A stretch of 64,000 nt of DNA from Actinomyces oris (lineage in GTDB: Bacteria; Actinomycetota; Actinomycetes; Actinomycetales; Actinomycetaceae), in the NCBI RefSeq assembly GCF_001553935.1, contig NZ_CP014232.1, positions 2,046,001 to 2,110,000 of the forward strand. Reading direction: 5' to 3'. Shown here piece after piece: positions 1 through 9,259 of this stretch (position 1 is its first letter; each line of letters begins with the position of its first letter). Below the pieces are notes generated by a model. The model worked only from the letters and a program-made list of their open reading frames with translations. It was not told where the DNA came from and searched no databases. The translations under genes were made by a program, and so were the position numbers.

Positions 1-1227
1 AGCCCCGTGGGCGCGGCAGTCATCGATGACGGCCTGGTAGACCCCGGCGTAGGAGGAGTCCGGGATGACGGCGAGCGTGTCCGCGGTCTGGCCGTCCGGC
101 CCCCACAGGTGGCCGCCGGCCCGGATCATGGCGGGCATGGAGGCGTCGATGATGACGTCACTGGGCACGTGCAGGTTCGTGATGCCGCGATCGGAGTCCA
201 CCATGGACAGGCGCGGTCCGGCGGCCAGCTCGGCCTCGATGGCGGCGCGGATCTCCTCACCCTGGGGCAGCGAGTCCAGTCCCGCCAGGATCGAGGCCAG
301 CCCATCCTCGGCCCGCAGACCCGCCTCGGCCAGGACCCTCCCGTAGGTGGAGAAGACCCCCGGCAGGGCGGCGCGCACCGCGTGACCGAAGATGATCGGG
401 TCGGAGACCTTCATCATCGTGGCCTTCAGGTGCACCGACAGCAGCAGGTCCTCATCCTTGGCGGCGGCCACCTGCCCGGCGAGGAACTCATCCAGGGCGG
501 CGGCACTCATGAAGGTGGCGTCCACGACCTCCCCGGCCGTCACCGGCAGCGACTCCCGCAGAACGATCGGCTCGCCGCCGTCGGCCGGGCGCAACCGGAT
601 CTGCAGGGTGCCGGCCTCGGGCACGACGACGCTGCGCTCATTGCGCCGGAAGTCCCCGGCCCCCATCGTGGCCACGCGGGTGCGCGACTGGGGTGACCAG
701 GCCCCCATCGAGTGCGGGTGGGAGCGGGCGTAGGCCTTGACGGCCGCCGGGGCGCGCCGGTCCGAGTTGCCCTCACGCAGGACGGGGTTGACGGCGCTGC
801 CCTTGACGGCGTCGTAGGCGGCGCGCGCCTCGTGCTCGGCGGGCGTGGCCGGGGAGTCGGGGTAGTCGGGAATCTCGTGGCCCAGGGCCTGGAGCTCGGC
901 GATAGCGGCCTTGAGCTGGGGCAGGGAGGCCGAGATATTGGGCAGCTTGATGATCGTGGCCGCCGGGGACTGGGTGAGCTCACCCAGGCGGGCCAGGTCG
1001 TCGTCGGCCAGGGAGAAGGCCGCCAGGATGCGTCCCGCCAACGAGATGTCCGCCGTGCCCACGCTCACGCCCGCCCGCTGGGCGAAGCCGCGCACGATCG
1101 GCAGGAAGGAGTGCGTCGCCAGCATCGGGGCCTCATCGGTCCAGGTGTAGACGATGTCGGGCTGGGCGGCCTGCTCCGACTGGGGTGACTGGCTTGCCTG
1201 AGCCGGCTGGGCGGACTGGACGGTCAT
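1..1227 (-). CDS. icd: NADP-dependent isocitrate dehydrogenase, monomeric type (partial)
   Basis: Oxidative decarboxylation of isocitrate to 2-oxoglutarate with NADPH formation, in the cytosol. The 409 visible codons match the N-terminal half of the monomeric (about 740-residue) family: after a Gln/Ala/Ser-rich leader of about 22 residues comes [20 protein letters not shown], then [20 protein letters not shown] and a substrate-region stretch [20 protein letters not shown]. The ATG at 1227 is the first in-frame start before the conserved DEAP region. The C-terminal half lies beyond base 1. With kgd (5432-9259) and sucCD (56052-58202) it supplies the isocitrate to succinate branch. The family call is confident; NADP specificity is taken from the family. 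Confidence 0.93.
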   Translation of the reverse strand, partial: MTVQSAQPAQASQSPQSEQAAQPDIVYTWTDEAPMLATHSFLPIVRGFAQRAGVSVGTADISLAGRILAAFSLADDDLARLGELTQSPAATIIKLPNISASLPQLKAAIAELQALGHEIPDYPDSPATPAEHEARAAYDAVKGSAVNPVLREGNSDRRAPAAVKAYARSHPHSMGAWSPQSRTRVATMGAGDFRRNERSVVVPEAGTLQIRLRPADGGEPIVLRESLPVTAGEVVDATFMSAAALDEFLAGQVAAAKDEDLLLSVHLKATMMKVSDPIIFGHAVRAALPGVFSTYGRVLAEAGLRAEDGLASILAGLDSLPQGEEIRAAIEAELAAGPRLSMVDSDRGITNLHVPSDVIIDASMPAMIRAGGHLWGPDGQTADTLAVIPDSSYAGVYQAVIDDCRAHGA

Positions 1228-1388
1228 GAGTGCTCCCTAGCGTGTCGATGACGTGTCTGCGCGTGGTGGTCAGCGGTGCGGGCGCGTGCGCGCGCCGCGA
1301 CCGGTCGGAAGTGGACCGGGGCGAGAGTAGCCGCCGCCTGTGAAGCCCAGGTGACAGGTGCCGGAGCGCTGCAGGCGGAGATGGCGGT

Positions 1389-1438
1389 GGGCCGACGTCG
1401 GCCCCTGGCCCGGAGCCAACGGGAGCCGACGTCGGCCC
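1389..1438 (-). terminator. Perfect 14-bp inverted repeat between doxX-like gene and icd
   Basis: GGGCCGACGTCGGC (1389-1402) and its exact complement (1425-1438) can form a 14-bp hairpin with a 22-base loop just downstream of the DoxX-like gene on the minus strand. There is no clear U tract. Each arm contains the 12-bp palindrome GCCGACGTCGGC, so a paired protein-binding site upstream of icd is an alternative. Confidence 0.5.
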
Positions 1439-1450
1439 GACCAAAGGCGC

Positions 1451-1951
1451 TCAGGCAGTCACGTAGCGCTGCTGAACGGCCTCGTTGGCGGCCTGCATCG
1501 CCTCGCGCTGCTGACGGGCGTTGCGCACCTGCCAGGCCAGGGACGGCCTGCCCTGACGGTCGACGGCGGCCAGCGCGAGCCCGGCCCCCAGGGCGGCCCC
1601 GCGCAGCAGCCCGGAGAGGGCCTCCTTGCGGGCCTGCATCCCCTTGACCGCCCAGACGGGGTTGTTGACCACGGTGAGGGGCACATTGAGGGCCGCCAGG
1701 ATGGTGGCGTTCGTGCGGGGTGCCCGGCCGGTGGCCAGCCCCAGCCCGGCCACGAGGCTCACGGCACCCGAGGCGCGGGTGAGCAGCCGGGCGTCGGAGG
1801 CCAGCACGGGCGGCAGGCCGACCCGCTCCAGCGTCGGGGCGACCTTCTCGAACTTCTCCACGTGGCGCGAGGGGCGCACCAGGGCATCGAGTCCATCGAC
1901 GATGAAGGGCGCGGCGAGCATGGGGCGGGCGAAGGAGCGCAGAATGTTCAT
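1451..1951 (-). CDS. DoxX family membrane protein
   Basis: A 166-residue protein starting [20 protein letters not shown], the usual opening of actinobacterial DoxX proteins, with several hydrophobic segments (for example around residues 75-95, [13 protein letters not shown], and 130-150, [16 protein letters not shown]). The family holds small membrane proteins linked in mycobacteria to a redox-stress membrane complex; the role here is unknown. The ATG at 1951 was chosen because homologues start at this motif, although the frame is open further upstream. It is transcribed away from the sigma-factor gene, so the two share an upstream region. Confidence 0.8.
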   Translation of the reverse strand: MNILRSFARPMLAAPFIVDGLDALVRPSRHVEKFEKVAPTLERVGLPPVLASDARLLTRASGAVSLVAGLGLATGRAPRTNATILAALNVPLTVVNNPVWAVKGMQARKEALSGLLRGAALGAGLALAAVDRQGRPSLAWQVRNARQQREAMQAANEAVQQRYVTA

Positions 1952-2034
1952 GCCCCCATCCTGGCCTACGCGGGCGGCTCGGGCCAGCGATATCGCTGCT
2001 CGAAGGTGGTGCGTGCCTCGCTCAGGGCGGACGG

Positions 2035-2061
2035 GGAATGAAATCAGGGCGCCATCGCGTT
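2035..2061 (+). promoter_or_regulatory. SigH/SigR-type promoter upstream of the sigma-factor gene
   Basis: GGAAT (2035-2039), 19 bases, GTT (2059-2061). This matches the thiol-stress sigma-factor consensus known for Streptomyces SigR and mycobacterial SigH (GGAAT, 18-20 bases, GTT). It suggests autoregulation. An in-frame ATG at 2071 lies 9 bases after GTT, about where transcription would start. Confidence 0.55.
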
Positions 2062-2311
2062 GGCCGGGACATGAGTATCCAGCACTCGATCGTGTCGCCG
2101 ACGAGCCGGACCGCCCGCCGGCGGGGCGCACCGCCGAGTGGGCCGCGCGGCCGCCGAGAGCGGCCCGGCCGACAGGACCGGCGCCGTCGGCACCGGGATC
2201 TGCCGGGAGGACCCGCCACGATCACGGAGGCGACGACCGAGACGATGACTGAGACTGAGACGGTGACCAAGGCTCGTGGCGTCGGTCGGGTCGAAGACTC
2301 CCCGGGCACGT

Positions 2312-2317
2312 TAGGCT
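2312..2317 (+). promoter_or_regulatory. Candidate -10 element for a leaderless sigma-factor mRNA
   Basis: TAGGCT (TANNNT type) ends 8 bases before the ATG at 2326, which has no Shine-Dalgarno sequence. The same TTAGGCT string precedes sucC (55971) and an overlapping TAGGCT precedes the helicase gene (39076). No convincing -35 is visible. Confidence 0.45.
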
Positions 2318-2325
2318 CGTGGCTG

Positions 2326-2994
2326 ATGACGGACATCGACGACCACACTGATGAGATCACCCTGGATGAGGTGATCGATCCTGACGATGGCGCACGCGAT
2401 CTGGACCGGGCGCCAGCCGATGAGGACGAGGCCGCTCGGGCCGCCCGTTTCGAGGCCGAGGCCCTGCCCTACCTCGACCAGCTCTACGGCGCCGCCCTGC
2501 GTATGACCCGCAACCGGGCCGATGCCGAGGACCTCGTGCAGGACGCCTACGCCAAGGCCTTCGGCTCCTTCCACCAGTACCGGCCCGGCACCAACCTCAA
2601 GGCCTGGCTCTACCGGATCCTGACCAACACCTTCATCAACTCCTACCGCAAGAAGCAGCGCGAGCCGCTCCAGTCCGACGCGGAGACGGTTGAGGACTGG
2701 CAGCTGCACCGGGCCGCCTCCCACGACTCGGTGGGGCTGCCCAGCGCGGAGAACCTCGCCCTGGACGCCCTGCCGGACTCCGACATCAAGGACGCCTTGG
2801 GCCAGCTCACCGAGGACCGGCGCCTGGCCGTCTACCTGGCGGACGTGGAGGGCTTCTCCTACAAGGAGATCGCCGAGATCATGGACACGCCCATCGGGAC
2901 CGTCATGTCCCGGCTGCACCGAGGTCGCCGCCAGCTGCGCGAGCTGCTGGCCGACTACGCCCGAGAGTACGGATATGGGGAGGAGGAGAAATGA
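2326..2994 (+). CDS. sigH: ECF sigma factor, SigH/SigR (thiol-oxidative stress) type
   Basis: A 222-residue RNA polymerase sigma factor. Region 2 includes [20 protein letters not shown] and [20 protein letters not shown], diagnostic of the SigH/SigR group; region 4 includes [20 protein letters not shown] and [20 protein letters not shown]. The group drives thioredoxin, mycothiol and proteostasis genes under disulfide stress. The gene overlaps its anti-sigma partner by 4 bp (ATGA at 2991-2994), so the two are translationally coupled. The start at 2326 fits homologues and a leaderless -10. The frame stays open upstream, with ATGs at 2071 and 2245 that could give an extended isoform, as known for Streptomyces SigR. 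Confidence 0.92.
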   Translation: MTDIDDHTDEITLDEVIDPDDGARDLDRAPADEDEAARAARFEAEALPYLDQLYGAALRMTRNRADAEDLVQDAYAKAFGSFHQYRPGTNLKAWLYRILTNTFINSYRKKQREPLQSDAETVEDWQLHRAASHDSVGLPSAENLALDALPDSDIKDALGQLTEDRRLAVYLADVEGFSYKEIAEIMDTPIGTVMSRLHRGRRQLRELLADYAREYGYGEEEK

Positions 2995-3428
2995 CAGACC
3001 GCATGGAACCGGGAACCCCCGGCGACAACAGCGCCGATCCCACCAAGGGCCCCAAGACGGCGGACGGCTCCCAGGACTGCTCCTGCGCCGAGGCCCGCGC
3101 CCACCTGGAGGCCTTCCTCGATCGCGAGTGCACCGCCGACCTGGCCGAGCGCCTCGCCCAGCACGTGGCCACCTGCTCGCACTGCTCCCGCCTCGCTGAC
3201 GCCGAGACCCACTTGCGGGAGATCCTGCGCTCTCGGTGCGCCGAGCAGGCCCCTCCCGAGCTGCGCGCCCGGGTCCTGGGGCGCCTGTCGGCCCTGCGCG
3301 CCACCGCGGTGAGCGTGACGACGACGTCGACCACGACCCGGACCCAGGCCTCCGCCTCCGGGCGGGTCGTGCGCGTCGTGGAGTCCCGGGTCGAGTCCTC
3401 CCGGACCGTCCGCTTCGAGCACGACTGA
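2991..3428 (+). CDS. rsrA: Zinc-binding anti-sigma factor, RsrA/RshA type
   Basis: A 145-residue partner of the preceding sigma factor. It carries the HX3CX2C redox motif as HVATCSHC (H58, C62, C65) and an upstream [16 protein letters not shown] stretch (C30, C32) that should supply the fourth zinc ligand. In the family, thiol oxidation releases zinc and frees the sigma factor. The first 28 residues and the Ser/Thr-rich C-terminal tail (from about residue 105, [15 protein letters not shown]) extend beyond the core. The 4-bp overlap with sigH supports the pairing. Confidence 0.9.
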   Translation: MTDRMEPGTPGDNSADPTKGPKTADGSQDCSCAEARAHLEAFLDRECTADLAERLAQHVATCSHCSRLADAETHLREILRSRCAEQAPPELRARVLGRLSALRATAVSVTTTSTTTRTQASASGRVVRVVESRVESSRTVRFEHD

Positions 3429-3585
3429 GGGAGCAGCCGGGCCCCGGCTGCGACGTGCGCCGACGTGTGGTCGCCTTCACCGGCTGGTCAGCGGCGCCAG
3501 ACTGGCCCAGGCGCGCCGCCGTGTGCGAGAATCAGCGGCGTTCCGTGCCCCCTCGTGGGGCGAGTCAAGACACGAGGAGGCAGTG

Positions 3586-3660
3586 ATGAGCAAGCGCGGT
3601 CGTAAGCGTCGTGCACGCGCCAAGTCCAGCGCCAACCACGGCAAGCGTCCCAACGCCTGA
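3586..3660 (+). CDS. 50S ribosomal protein bL37 (24 residues)
   Basis: This 24-codon gene encodes a very basic peptide, starting MSKRGRKRRARAK and ending ANHGKRPNA. It matches the tiny actinobacterial large-subunit protein bL37, first recognised in mycobacterial ribosome structures. A strong Shine-Dalgarno sequence (GAGGAGG, 3574-3580) precedes the ATG, and a strong terminator follows. It lies 157 bp after the anti-sigma gene, so read-through under thiol stress is possible. Confidence 0.88.
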   Translation: MSKRGRKRRARAKSSANHGKRPNA

Positions 3661-3701
3661 GCCGGGTAGCGCACTGAGCGCAACGCCCTGAGACATACAG
3701 C

Positions 3702-3744
3702 CGTCGGCCGGTCACCACTCATGGTGACCGGCCGACGTCGTTCT
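3702..3744 (+). terminator. Strong hairpin terminator after bL37
   Basis: A perfect 15-bp stem (3702-3716 with 3723-3737) around a 6-base loop is followed by TCGTTCTT. It sits 41 bp after the bL37 stop. The U tract is weak, as is common in high-GC actinobacteria. Confidence 0.75.
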
Positions 3745-3954
3745 TAAGCCGTCCCGGAACTGTCCTGGTCAGGCACCGATTCGCACTCACAGCCTGGGTC
3801 CTTCGGCCTTGACGGTCATGAGACGGTGAGGTGTGAGCCGCGGAACATGGCCTGATTCGTGGTGAGGGGACACTGTCCAGCCTCTCACCGAGAAACCCGG
3901 TGGTGTCTCGTGGGTATGGCCTTGCCGGCTCCTCCTCAACGACGGCGGTGTGAC

Positions 3955-4689
3955 ATGAACCTGAAGAACCTGACAGCACCAGACCAGTGGACACTCTCTG
4001 ACAACTCGCTCCTGCGGCGCATCCTCGTGTGCTTCCTGGGGGAGGTGATCACGGCGGTCGGGATCGCGATCTGCCTGGAGGGCAAGAGCGGTGTTGACCC
4101 GTTCACCGCCTTCCTCCAAGGCATCTCCCACGTCTCTGGGATCTCCTTCGCGGCGATCGTCCCGATCGTCAACATCATCATGCTGATCCTCGTCTTCCCC
4201 TTCGACCGGTCCATCTTCGGCCTGGGGACAGTCATCAACTTCACCGTCGTGGGTGTCCTCGTGGACTACTTCCGCCCGATCTACCGCAGCTTCTTCCATG
4301 TCGAGTACTCCTTCGGCAGCATGCTGCTCCACCTGGCGATCGGGCTGCCGCTGTTCTGCCTGGGAGTCTCCATGTACATCACCTGCGACCTGGGCCAGTG
4401 CCCTTATGACGGGATCGCGCCCTCGCTCAGGCGGCACTTCCCGCGCTACAGCTACCGCGTCTACCGGCTGGTTCAGGACATCGTCACAATCTTCCTGGCC
4501 CTGCTCCTGATCAGGTTCGACCTCTCGCTGGGCATCGTCGCCCTGGGTACGGTCATCATGGGCTTCTTCATCGGCCCCATCGTCGGTTTCTTCAACAACC
4601 ACGTCTCCAACCGCCTGGTGGGGATCAGCGGCGACATCTTCGCCGTCGCCGAGTCGTCGTCTGACGAAGGCTCCCCGGCGCCTGCCTGA
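3955..4689 (+). CDS. YczE/YitT-like multipass membrane protein
   Basis: A 244-residue membrane protein with about five hydrophobic segments: ILVCFLGEVITAVGIAICLE, FAAIVPIVNIIMLILVFPF, TVINFTVVGVLVDYF, LLHLAIGLPLFCLGVSMYIT and IVTIFLALLLIRFDLSLGIV, followed by GTVIMGFFIGPIVGFF. The motif GQCPYDGIAPSL after the fourth segment is typical of the YczE/YyaS/YitT group, whose substrate is unknown. The ATG at 3955 starts close to the first membrane segment, but the frame is open upstream (ATG 3916 is possible) and no clear ribosome-binding site separates them. It has no obvious functional partner nearby. Confidence 0.72.
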   Translation: MNLKNLTAPDQWTLSDNSLLRRILVCFLGEVITAVGIAICLEGKSGVDPFTAFLQGISHVSGISFAAIVPIVNIIMLILVFPFDRSIFGLGTVINFTVVGVLVDYFRPIYRSFFHVEYSFGSMLLHLAIGLPLFCLGVSMYITCDLGQCPYDGIAPSLRRHFPRYSYRVYRLVQDIVTIFLALLLIRFDLSLGIVALGTVIMGFFIGPIVGFFNNHVSNRLVGISGDIFAVAESSSDEGSPAPA

Positions 4690-4707
4690 CCGGCGGGTAT
4701 CGAGGCC

Positions 4708-5301
4708 TCAGGACTCGGGGCGCTCGACGCCGAGCCACTCGTACCAGCCGCGGTGCAGCACCAGCCAGGCCAGCAGACCGTACCCGGCCTGGCCCGGGTG
4801 CGTGCCTCCGGCGGCGGCGACGTCGGCTGTCCACTGCTCGTGGTTGCGCAGCGGCTCGAAGGCGTCCACGTAGGGCACGTTGCGCCGCAGGCACACCTCC
4901 TCGGCGGCCTGGGACAGCTGGGCGGTGGCGTCGGGGTCGGCCTCCGGCAGGGGAGGAGGCCCGACGACGAAGCACTCGCGGTGGTCGGAGGCGGCCGTGT
5001 CGAGGATATTGGCCAGGGCCAGGCGGGAGCGGGCGTAGGAGATGCCGGCGAGCACGTCGGCGACCCCCAGCCCCACGACGAGCCGGTTGATGCCGGTGTG
5101 CGTGGAGCGCCGGGCCACCTCGGGCCCCCAGCGGTCGGACATCTGCGCGGTCGTCTCACCGGGAACCGCCAGGGAGGTCCACAGGATGTCGGCGTCCCGG
5201 GGTGTACGGGCCATGACTCGGCCCGTCCATCCCAGGGCGCGCCCGTCACCATGACCGGCCACCAGCTCGTCACCGATGAAGCTCAGCCTCGTCTCACGCA
5301 T
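4708..5301 (-). CDS. SGNH/GDSL-type hydrolase-like protein with GDE in place of GDS
   Basis: A 197-residue cytosolic protein with the SGNH layout: block I is LSFIGDELVAGHGDG (residues 7-20), block III resembles INRLVVGLGVADVLAG, and block V is GTHPGQAGY (H168). In classical SGNH esterases block I is GDS, with serine as nucleophile; here that position is Glu12. The protein may use a different chemistry or be a non-catalytic or binding member. The start is supported by GGAGG 7 bases before the ATG. Three CATGAGG copies lie just upstream on the minus strand (within 5309-5337). Family confident, activity unknown. Confidence 0.75.
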   Translation of the reverse strand: MRETRLSFIGDELVAGHGDGRALGWTGRVMARTPRDADILWTSLAVPGETTAQMSDRWGPEVARRSTHTGINRLVVGLGVADVLAGISYARSRLALANILDTAASDHRECFVVGPPPLPEADPDATAQLSQAAEEVCLRRNVPYVDAFEPLRNHEQWTADVAAAGGTHPGQAGYGLLAWLVLHRGWYEWLGVERPES

Positions 5302-5431
5302 GACAGCGCCTCCTCATGCCTCATGATCCCTCATGCTGTCTTGACATTATCGTGACCTTGCGCTGTGACGGTGGAGGCTGACGGCATTTCGGCGGGGCTG
5401 ACCCGGGAGGGGCCGGTGGACCGGCCTCGTC

Positions 5432-8400
5432 TCAGTGGCGGGTGAAGGCCTGGCGGAGGATCTCCTCCTGCTGGGCGCGGTGGAGACCGGCGGTGCCCAC
5501 GGCCGGGGCGGCGGCCTCGGGCCGGGAGACCAGCGTGGGCAGGACGCCGCCGGTCAGGTCGGTTGGCAGGTTGAGCGCCAGGTAGGGCCACATGCCCTGG
5601 TTGGCGGGCTCGTCCTGGACCCACACGAGCTCGGCCCCGCTGAAGGGGGCTAGTGCCTCGGCGATGGCCGAGCTCTCCAGCGGGTAGAGCTGCTCGAGGC
5701 GGACGATGGCCGTTCTCGTGTCCCCGGTCTTGGTCCGGTGGGCCAGCAGGTCGTAGTAGACGCGACCCGAGCACAGCAGCACCCGGTCCACGCCCTGTTT
5801 CTGCGCCGAGGTCAGGACGGCGTCGTCGGTCTCCCCGATGACCGGCTGGAAGGTGCCGGAGGTGAAGGCCTCCACCGGGGAGCAAGCGGCCTTCAGACGC
5901 AGCAGCTGCTTGGGGGTGAAGACGATCAGCGGGCGGCGCGGGCGGTGGTAGGTGTGCTCCCGCAGGAGGTGGAAGTAGCTGGCGGGCGTGGAGGGCTGGG
6001 CCACCAGCATGTTGTCCTGGGCGCACATCTGCAGGTAGCGCTCGATGCGGGCCGAGGAGTGGTCGGGTCCCTGCCCCTCCTGGCCGTGGGGGAGCAGCAT
6101 GACCAGGCCGGAGCGCTGCCCCCACTTCTGGGCGGCGGAGGTGACGTACTCATCGATGACGGACTGGGCGCCGTTGGCGAAGTCGCCGAACTGGGCCTCC
6201 CACATGGTCAGTCCCTCGGGGCGCTCCACGGAGTAGCCGTACTCGAAGGCCAGGGCGGCGTACTCGCTGAGCAGGGAGTCGTAGATCTCCAGGGGCGCCT
6301 GGTCCGGGGTCAGGAAGCTCAGGGGCGTCCACTCCTGCCCGGAGGTGTGGTCGTGCAGGACGGCGTGGCGCTGGGCGAAGGTGGCGCGGCGGGCGTCCTC
6401 GCCGGCCAGTCGGATCGGCACGCCCTCCATGAGCAGGCTCCCCAGGGCGATGAGCTCCCCGAGCCCCCAGTCGATGCCGCCCTCGCGGGTGGCCTCGCGG
6501 CGCTTGGAGAGCATGGCCTGGAGCTTGGGGTGGACGGTGAAGGACTCGGGCCAGGCGACCTGGGCGTCGCCGATGCGCTCGACGACGTCGCGCGGCACGG
6601 CCGAGGTCCAGCCGAGCATCATGCCGGTACCCGCCCGCTGGGAGTAGGGGATCTCCAGGGAGGACAGGGGCACGCCCACCTTCGTCGGGTCCGACAGGTC
6701 CTGTGTGGAGGTGTCGGTGGCGTCCCCGGCGTCGTCGGAGCCCGTGCCCCCGGTGACCTGGATGCGGGCCTCGGTGAAGACCCGCTCCAGCTCGTCCTGG
6801 TAGCTCTTGGCGATCTCCTGGGCCTCCTGCGGGGTGATGTCGCCGCGCCCCACGAGGGCGGAGGTATAGACGCCGCGGGTGGAGTCCAGCGAGTCGATGA
6901 GCCGGTACATGAGCGGCTGGGTCATCGAGGGGTCGTCGCCCTCGTTGTGGCCGCGGCGCCGATAGCAGATGAGGTCGATGATGACGTCCTTGTGGAAGGT
7001 GCGTCGGTACTCGTAGGCGTGGCGGGCGGTGCGGGCCACCGTCTCGGGGTCGTCGGCGTTGACGTGGAAGATCGGCACCTGCAGGCCCTTGGCCAGGTCG
7101 GTGGCGTAGATGGTGGAGCGGGCCGAAGCCGAGCCGGTGGTGAATCCGATCTGGTTGTTGACGACGACGTGGACGGTGCCGCCGGTGCGGTAGGCGGGCA
7201 GCTGGCTCATGTTGAGGGTCTCGTAGACCACGCCCTGGCCGGCGAAGGCGGCGTCACCGTGGACGAGGACCGGCATGACCGTGTAGCCCTTCTCGCCCAG
7301 GCCGATGCGGTCCTGCTTGGCGCGCACGATGCCCTCGACGACGCCGTCGACCGTCTCCAGGTGGGAGGGGTTGGCGGCCAGGGAGACGCGGGTGGAGACG
7401 CCGTCGGTCCCGGAGAAGACGCCCACGGTGCCCAGGTGGTACTTGACGTCCCCGGTGCCGGCGCCCTCGATGACGCCGTTGCCCTCGAACTCGTCGAAGA
7501 CCTGGCCGTAGGACTTGCCGGCGATGTTGGTGAGCACGTTGAGGCGGCCGCGGTGGGCCATGCCGATGACGACCTCGTCGAGGCCGTCGTGGGCGGCGGC
7601 GTCGAGCAGGCGGTCCAGGGCCACGATGAGGGACTCCCCGCCCTCGAGGCTGAAGCGCTTCTGGCCCACGTACTTGGTCTGCAGGAAGGTCTCGAAGGCC
7701 TCGGCCTGCTCCAGCTTGGTGAGGATCCGACGGCGCTCCTCGTCGGCGATGTCCTCCCAGTCGCGCTCGAGCCGCTCCTGCCACCAGGCGCGCTGCGCGG
7801 GGTCCTGGATGTGCATGTACTCCACGCCCACGGTGCGGCAGTAGGCGTCGCGCAGCATCCTGAGGATCTCGCGCAGGGTGGCCCGGTCGCGCCCGCCCAG
7901 GCCCCGGGTGGGGAAGGAGCGGTCCAGGTCCCACAGGCTCAGCCCGTAGGAGGTGATGTCCAGGTCGGGGTGACGGCGCAGGCGGTAGGTGAGCGGGTCG
8001 TTGTCGGCCGCCAGGTGGCCGCGCTGGCGGTAGGCGTGGATGAGCTCGGCCACGCGCGCCGGCTTGCCGGTCTCCAGCTCGGGGTCGTAAGTGGTGTCAC
8101 GCACCCACTTGACCGGCTCGAGGGGAATGCGCAGGGACTCGAAGGCCCGGTTCCAGAAACCGTCCAGTCCCAGCAGCTTGCGCTCCACCAGGCGCAGGAA
8201 CTCACCGGAGGCGGCGCCCTGGATGACTCGGTGGTCGTAGGTGGAGGTCAGGGTGACGACCTTGCCGATGGCCTGGCGGGCCAGGGTGTCGGGGCTGGCA
8301 CCGGCGAAGGCGGCCGGGTAGTCCATGGCGCCGACCCCCACGATGAGCCCCTGGCCGGGCATGAGGCGCGGCACCGAGTGCAGGGTGCCGATCATGCCGG

Positions 8401-9259
8401 GGTTGGTCAGGGTCACGGTGGTACCCCGGAAGTCGTCAAGGTCCAGCTTGTTCTCGCGGGCCTTGGCCACGAGGGCCTCGTAGGCCTTCACGAACTGGGA
8501 CAGGTCCATGAGGTCGGCCTGCTTGATGGAGGGCACCAGCAGGCGGCGCTGCCCGTCGGAGCCGGGCACGTCGATGGCCAGGCCGAAGGCCACGTGGGCC
8601 GGCTCGTGCAGGACCGGCTTGCCCGCCTCGTCGACCCCGTAGGAGACGTTCATCGAGGGCATCTCGGTCAGGGACTCGACCACCGCCCAGCCGATGAGGT
8701 GGGTGAAGGAGACCTTGCCGCCGCGGGTGCGGGCCAGGTGGGTGTTGATAACGGAGCGGTTCTCAATGAGGACCTTGGCGGGCACGGCCCGGGCGGAGGT
8801 GGCCGTGGGCATGGACAGGGAATCGTCCATGTTCTTGGCGGTGCGGGCCGCCGCACCCTTGAGCCTGGTAGTGCGGTCCTCGTAGGCGTCACCGTCCTGG
8901 TCATGAGCGGGGTGGCCGGCCTGGCGCTGGGCGTAGGGGGAGGTCGGGGGCGCGGTGTCCGACGGCGGGGCCGGCGGCAGGTCGGAGCGCGTGACGTCCT
9001 GGACGGCGGAGGAGCGGCGCAGGGAGGAGGCGGCCTGGGGCGTGATGGTGGCCCGGCGCGGCCCACCGGCGGCCGACGACGCCGAGCCGTTGGAGGAGGC
9101 AGGGCCCGGTTGGTGCAGGCCGGCACCCGGATCGGTCTCGAAGAGCTCGCGCCACTGCGGACTCACGGAGGACGGATCCGCCGACCAGGCGGCCCGCATC
9201 TCCTCCACCATCCACTCGTTGGCACCGAAGCCTGGGCTGATCTGGTCCTGCGTGGGCAC
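5432..9259 (-). CDS. kgd: Multifunctional 2-oxoglutarate decarboxylase/dehydrogenase E1 with succinyltransferase domain
   Basis: 1275 residues, the actinobacterial fused form. Residues 1-45 are the E1o N-terminal segment (GFGANEWMVEEMRAAW). A low-complexity linker leads into an E2-type acyltransferase core at about 130-375, ending with the catalytic TYDHRVIQGA near residue 340. No lipoyl domain is present, as usual for this fusion, so another E2 must supply it. The thiamine-diphosphate E1 domain fills the rest, including IGMAHRGRLNVLTNIAGK near 565 and ICYRRRGHNEGDDPSMTQPL. It makes succinyl-CoA or succinic semialdehyde from 2-oxoglutarate. The start is GTG with GGAGA upstream. It links icd to sucCD in this window. 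Confidence 0.96.
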   Translation of the reverse strand: MPTQDQISPGFGANEWMVEEMRAAWSADPSSVSPQWRELFETDPGAGLHQPGPASSNGSASSAAGGPRRATITPQAASSLRRSSAVQDVTRSDLPPAPPSDTAPPTSPYAQRQAGHPAHDQDGDAYEDRTTRLKGAAARTAKNMDDSLSMPTATSARAVPAKVLIENRSVINTHLARTRGGKVSFTHLIGWAVVESLTEMPSMNVSYGVDEAGKPVLHEPAHVAFGLAIDVPGSDGQRRLLVPSIKQADLMDLSQFVKAYEALVAKARENKLDLDDFRGTTVTLTNPGMIGTLHSVPRLMPGQGLIVGVGAMDYPAAFAGASPDTLARQAIGKVVTLTSTYDHRVIQGAASGEFLRLVERKLLGLDGFWNRAFESLRIPLEPVKWVRDTTYDPELETGKPARVAELIHAYRQRGHLAADNDPLTYRLRRHPDLDITSYGLSLWDLDRSFPTRGLGGRDRATLREILRMLRDAYCRTVGVEYMHIQDPAQRAWWQERLERDWEDIADEERRRILTKLEQAEAFETFLQTKYVGQKRFSLEGGESLIVALDRLLDAAAHDGLDEVVIGMAHRGRLNVLTNIAGKSYGQVFDEFEGNGVIEGAGTGDVKYHLGTVGVFSGTDGVSTRVSLAANPSHLETVDGVVEGIVRAKQDRIGLGEKGYTVMPVLVHGDAAFAGQGVVYETLNMSQLPAYRTGGTVHVVVNNQIGFTTGSASARSTIYATDLAKGLQVPIFHVNADDPETVARTARHAYEYRRTFHKDVIIDLICYRRRGHNEGDDPSMTQPLMYRLIDSLDSTRGVYTSALVGRGDITPQEAQEIAKSYQDELERVFTEARIQVTGGTGSDDAGDATDTSTQDLSDPTKVGVPLSSLEIPYSQRAGTGMMLGWTSAVPRDVVERIGDAQVAWPESFTVHPKLQAMLSKRREATREGGIDWGLGELIALGSLLMEGVPIRLAGEDARRATFAQRHAVLHDHTSGQEWTPLSFLTPDQAPLEIYDSLLSEYAALAFEYGYSVERPEGLTMWEAQFGDFANGAQSVIDEYVTSAAQKWGQRSGLVMLLPHGQEGQGPDHSSARIERYLQMCAQDNMLVAQPSTPASYFHLLREHTYHRPRRPLIVFTPKQLLRLKAACSPVEAFTSGTFQPVIGETDDAVLTSAQKQGVDRVLLCSGRVYYDLLAHRTKTGDTRTAIVRLEQLYPLESSAIAEALAPFSGAELVWVQDEPANQGMWPYLALNLPTDLTGGVLPTLVSRPEAAAPAVGTAGLHRAQQEEILRQAFTRH

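Noticed and set aside
2038..2325. Sigma-factor start at the ATG at 2038
   Set aside because: That ATG overlaps the GGAAT -35 box of the candidate SigH-type promoter, so it would not be transcribed from it. ATG 2071 is kept only as a possible extended isoform.
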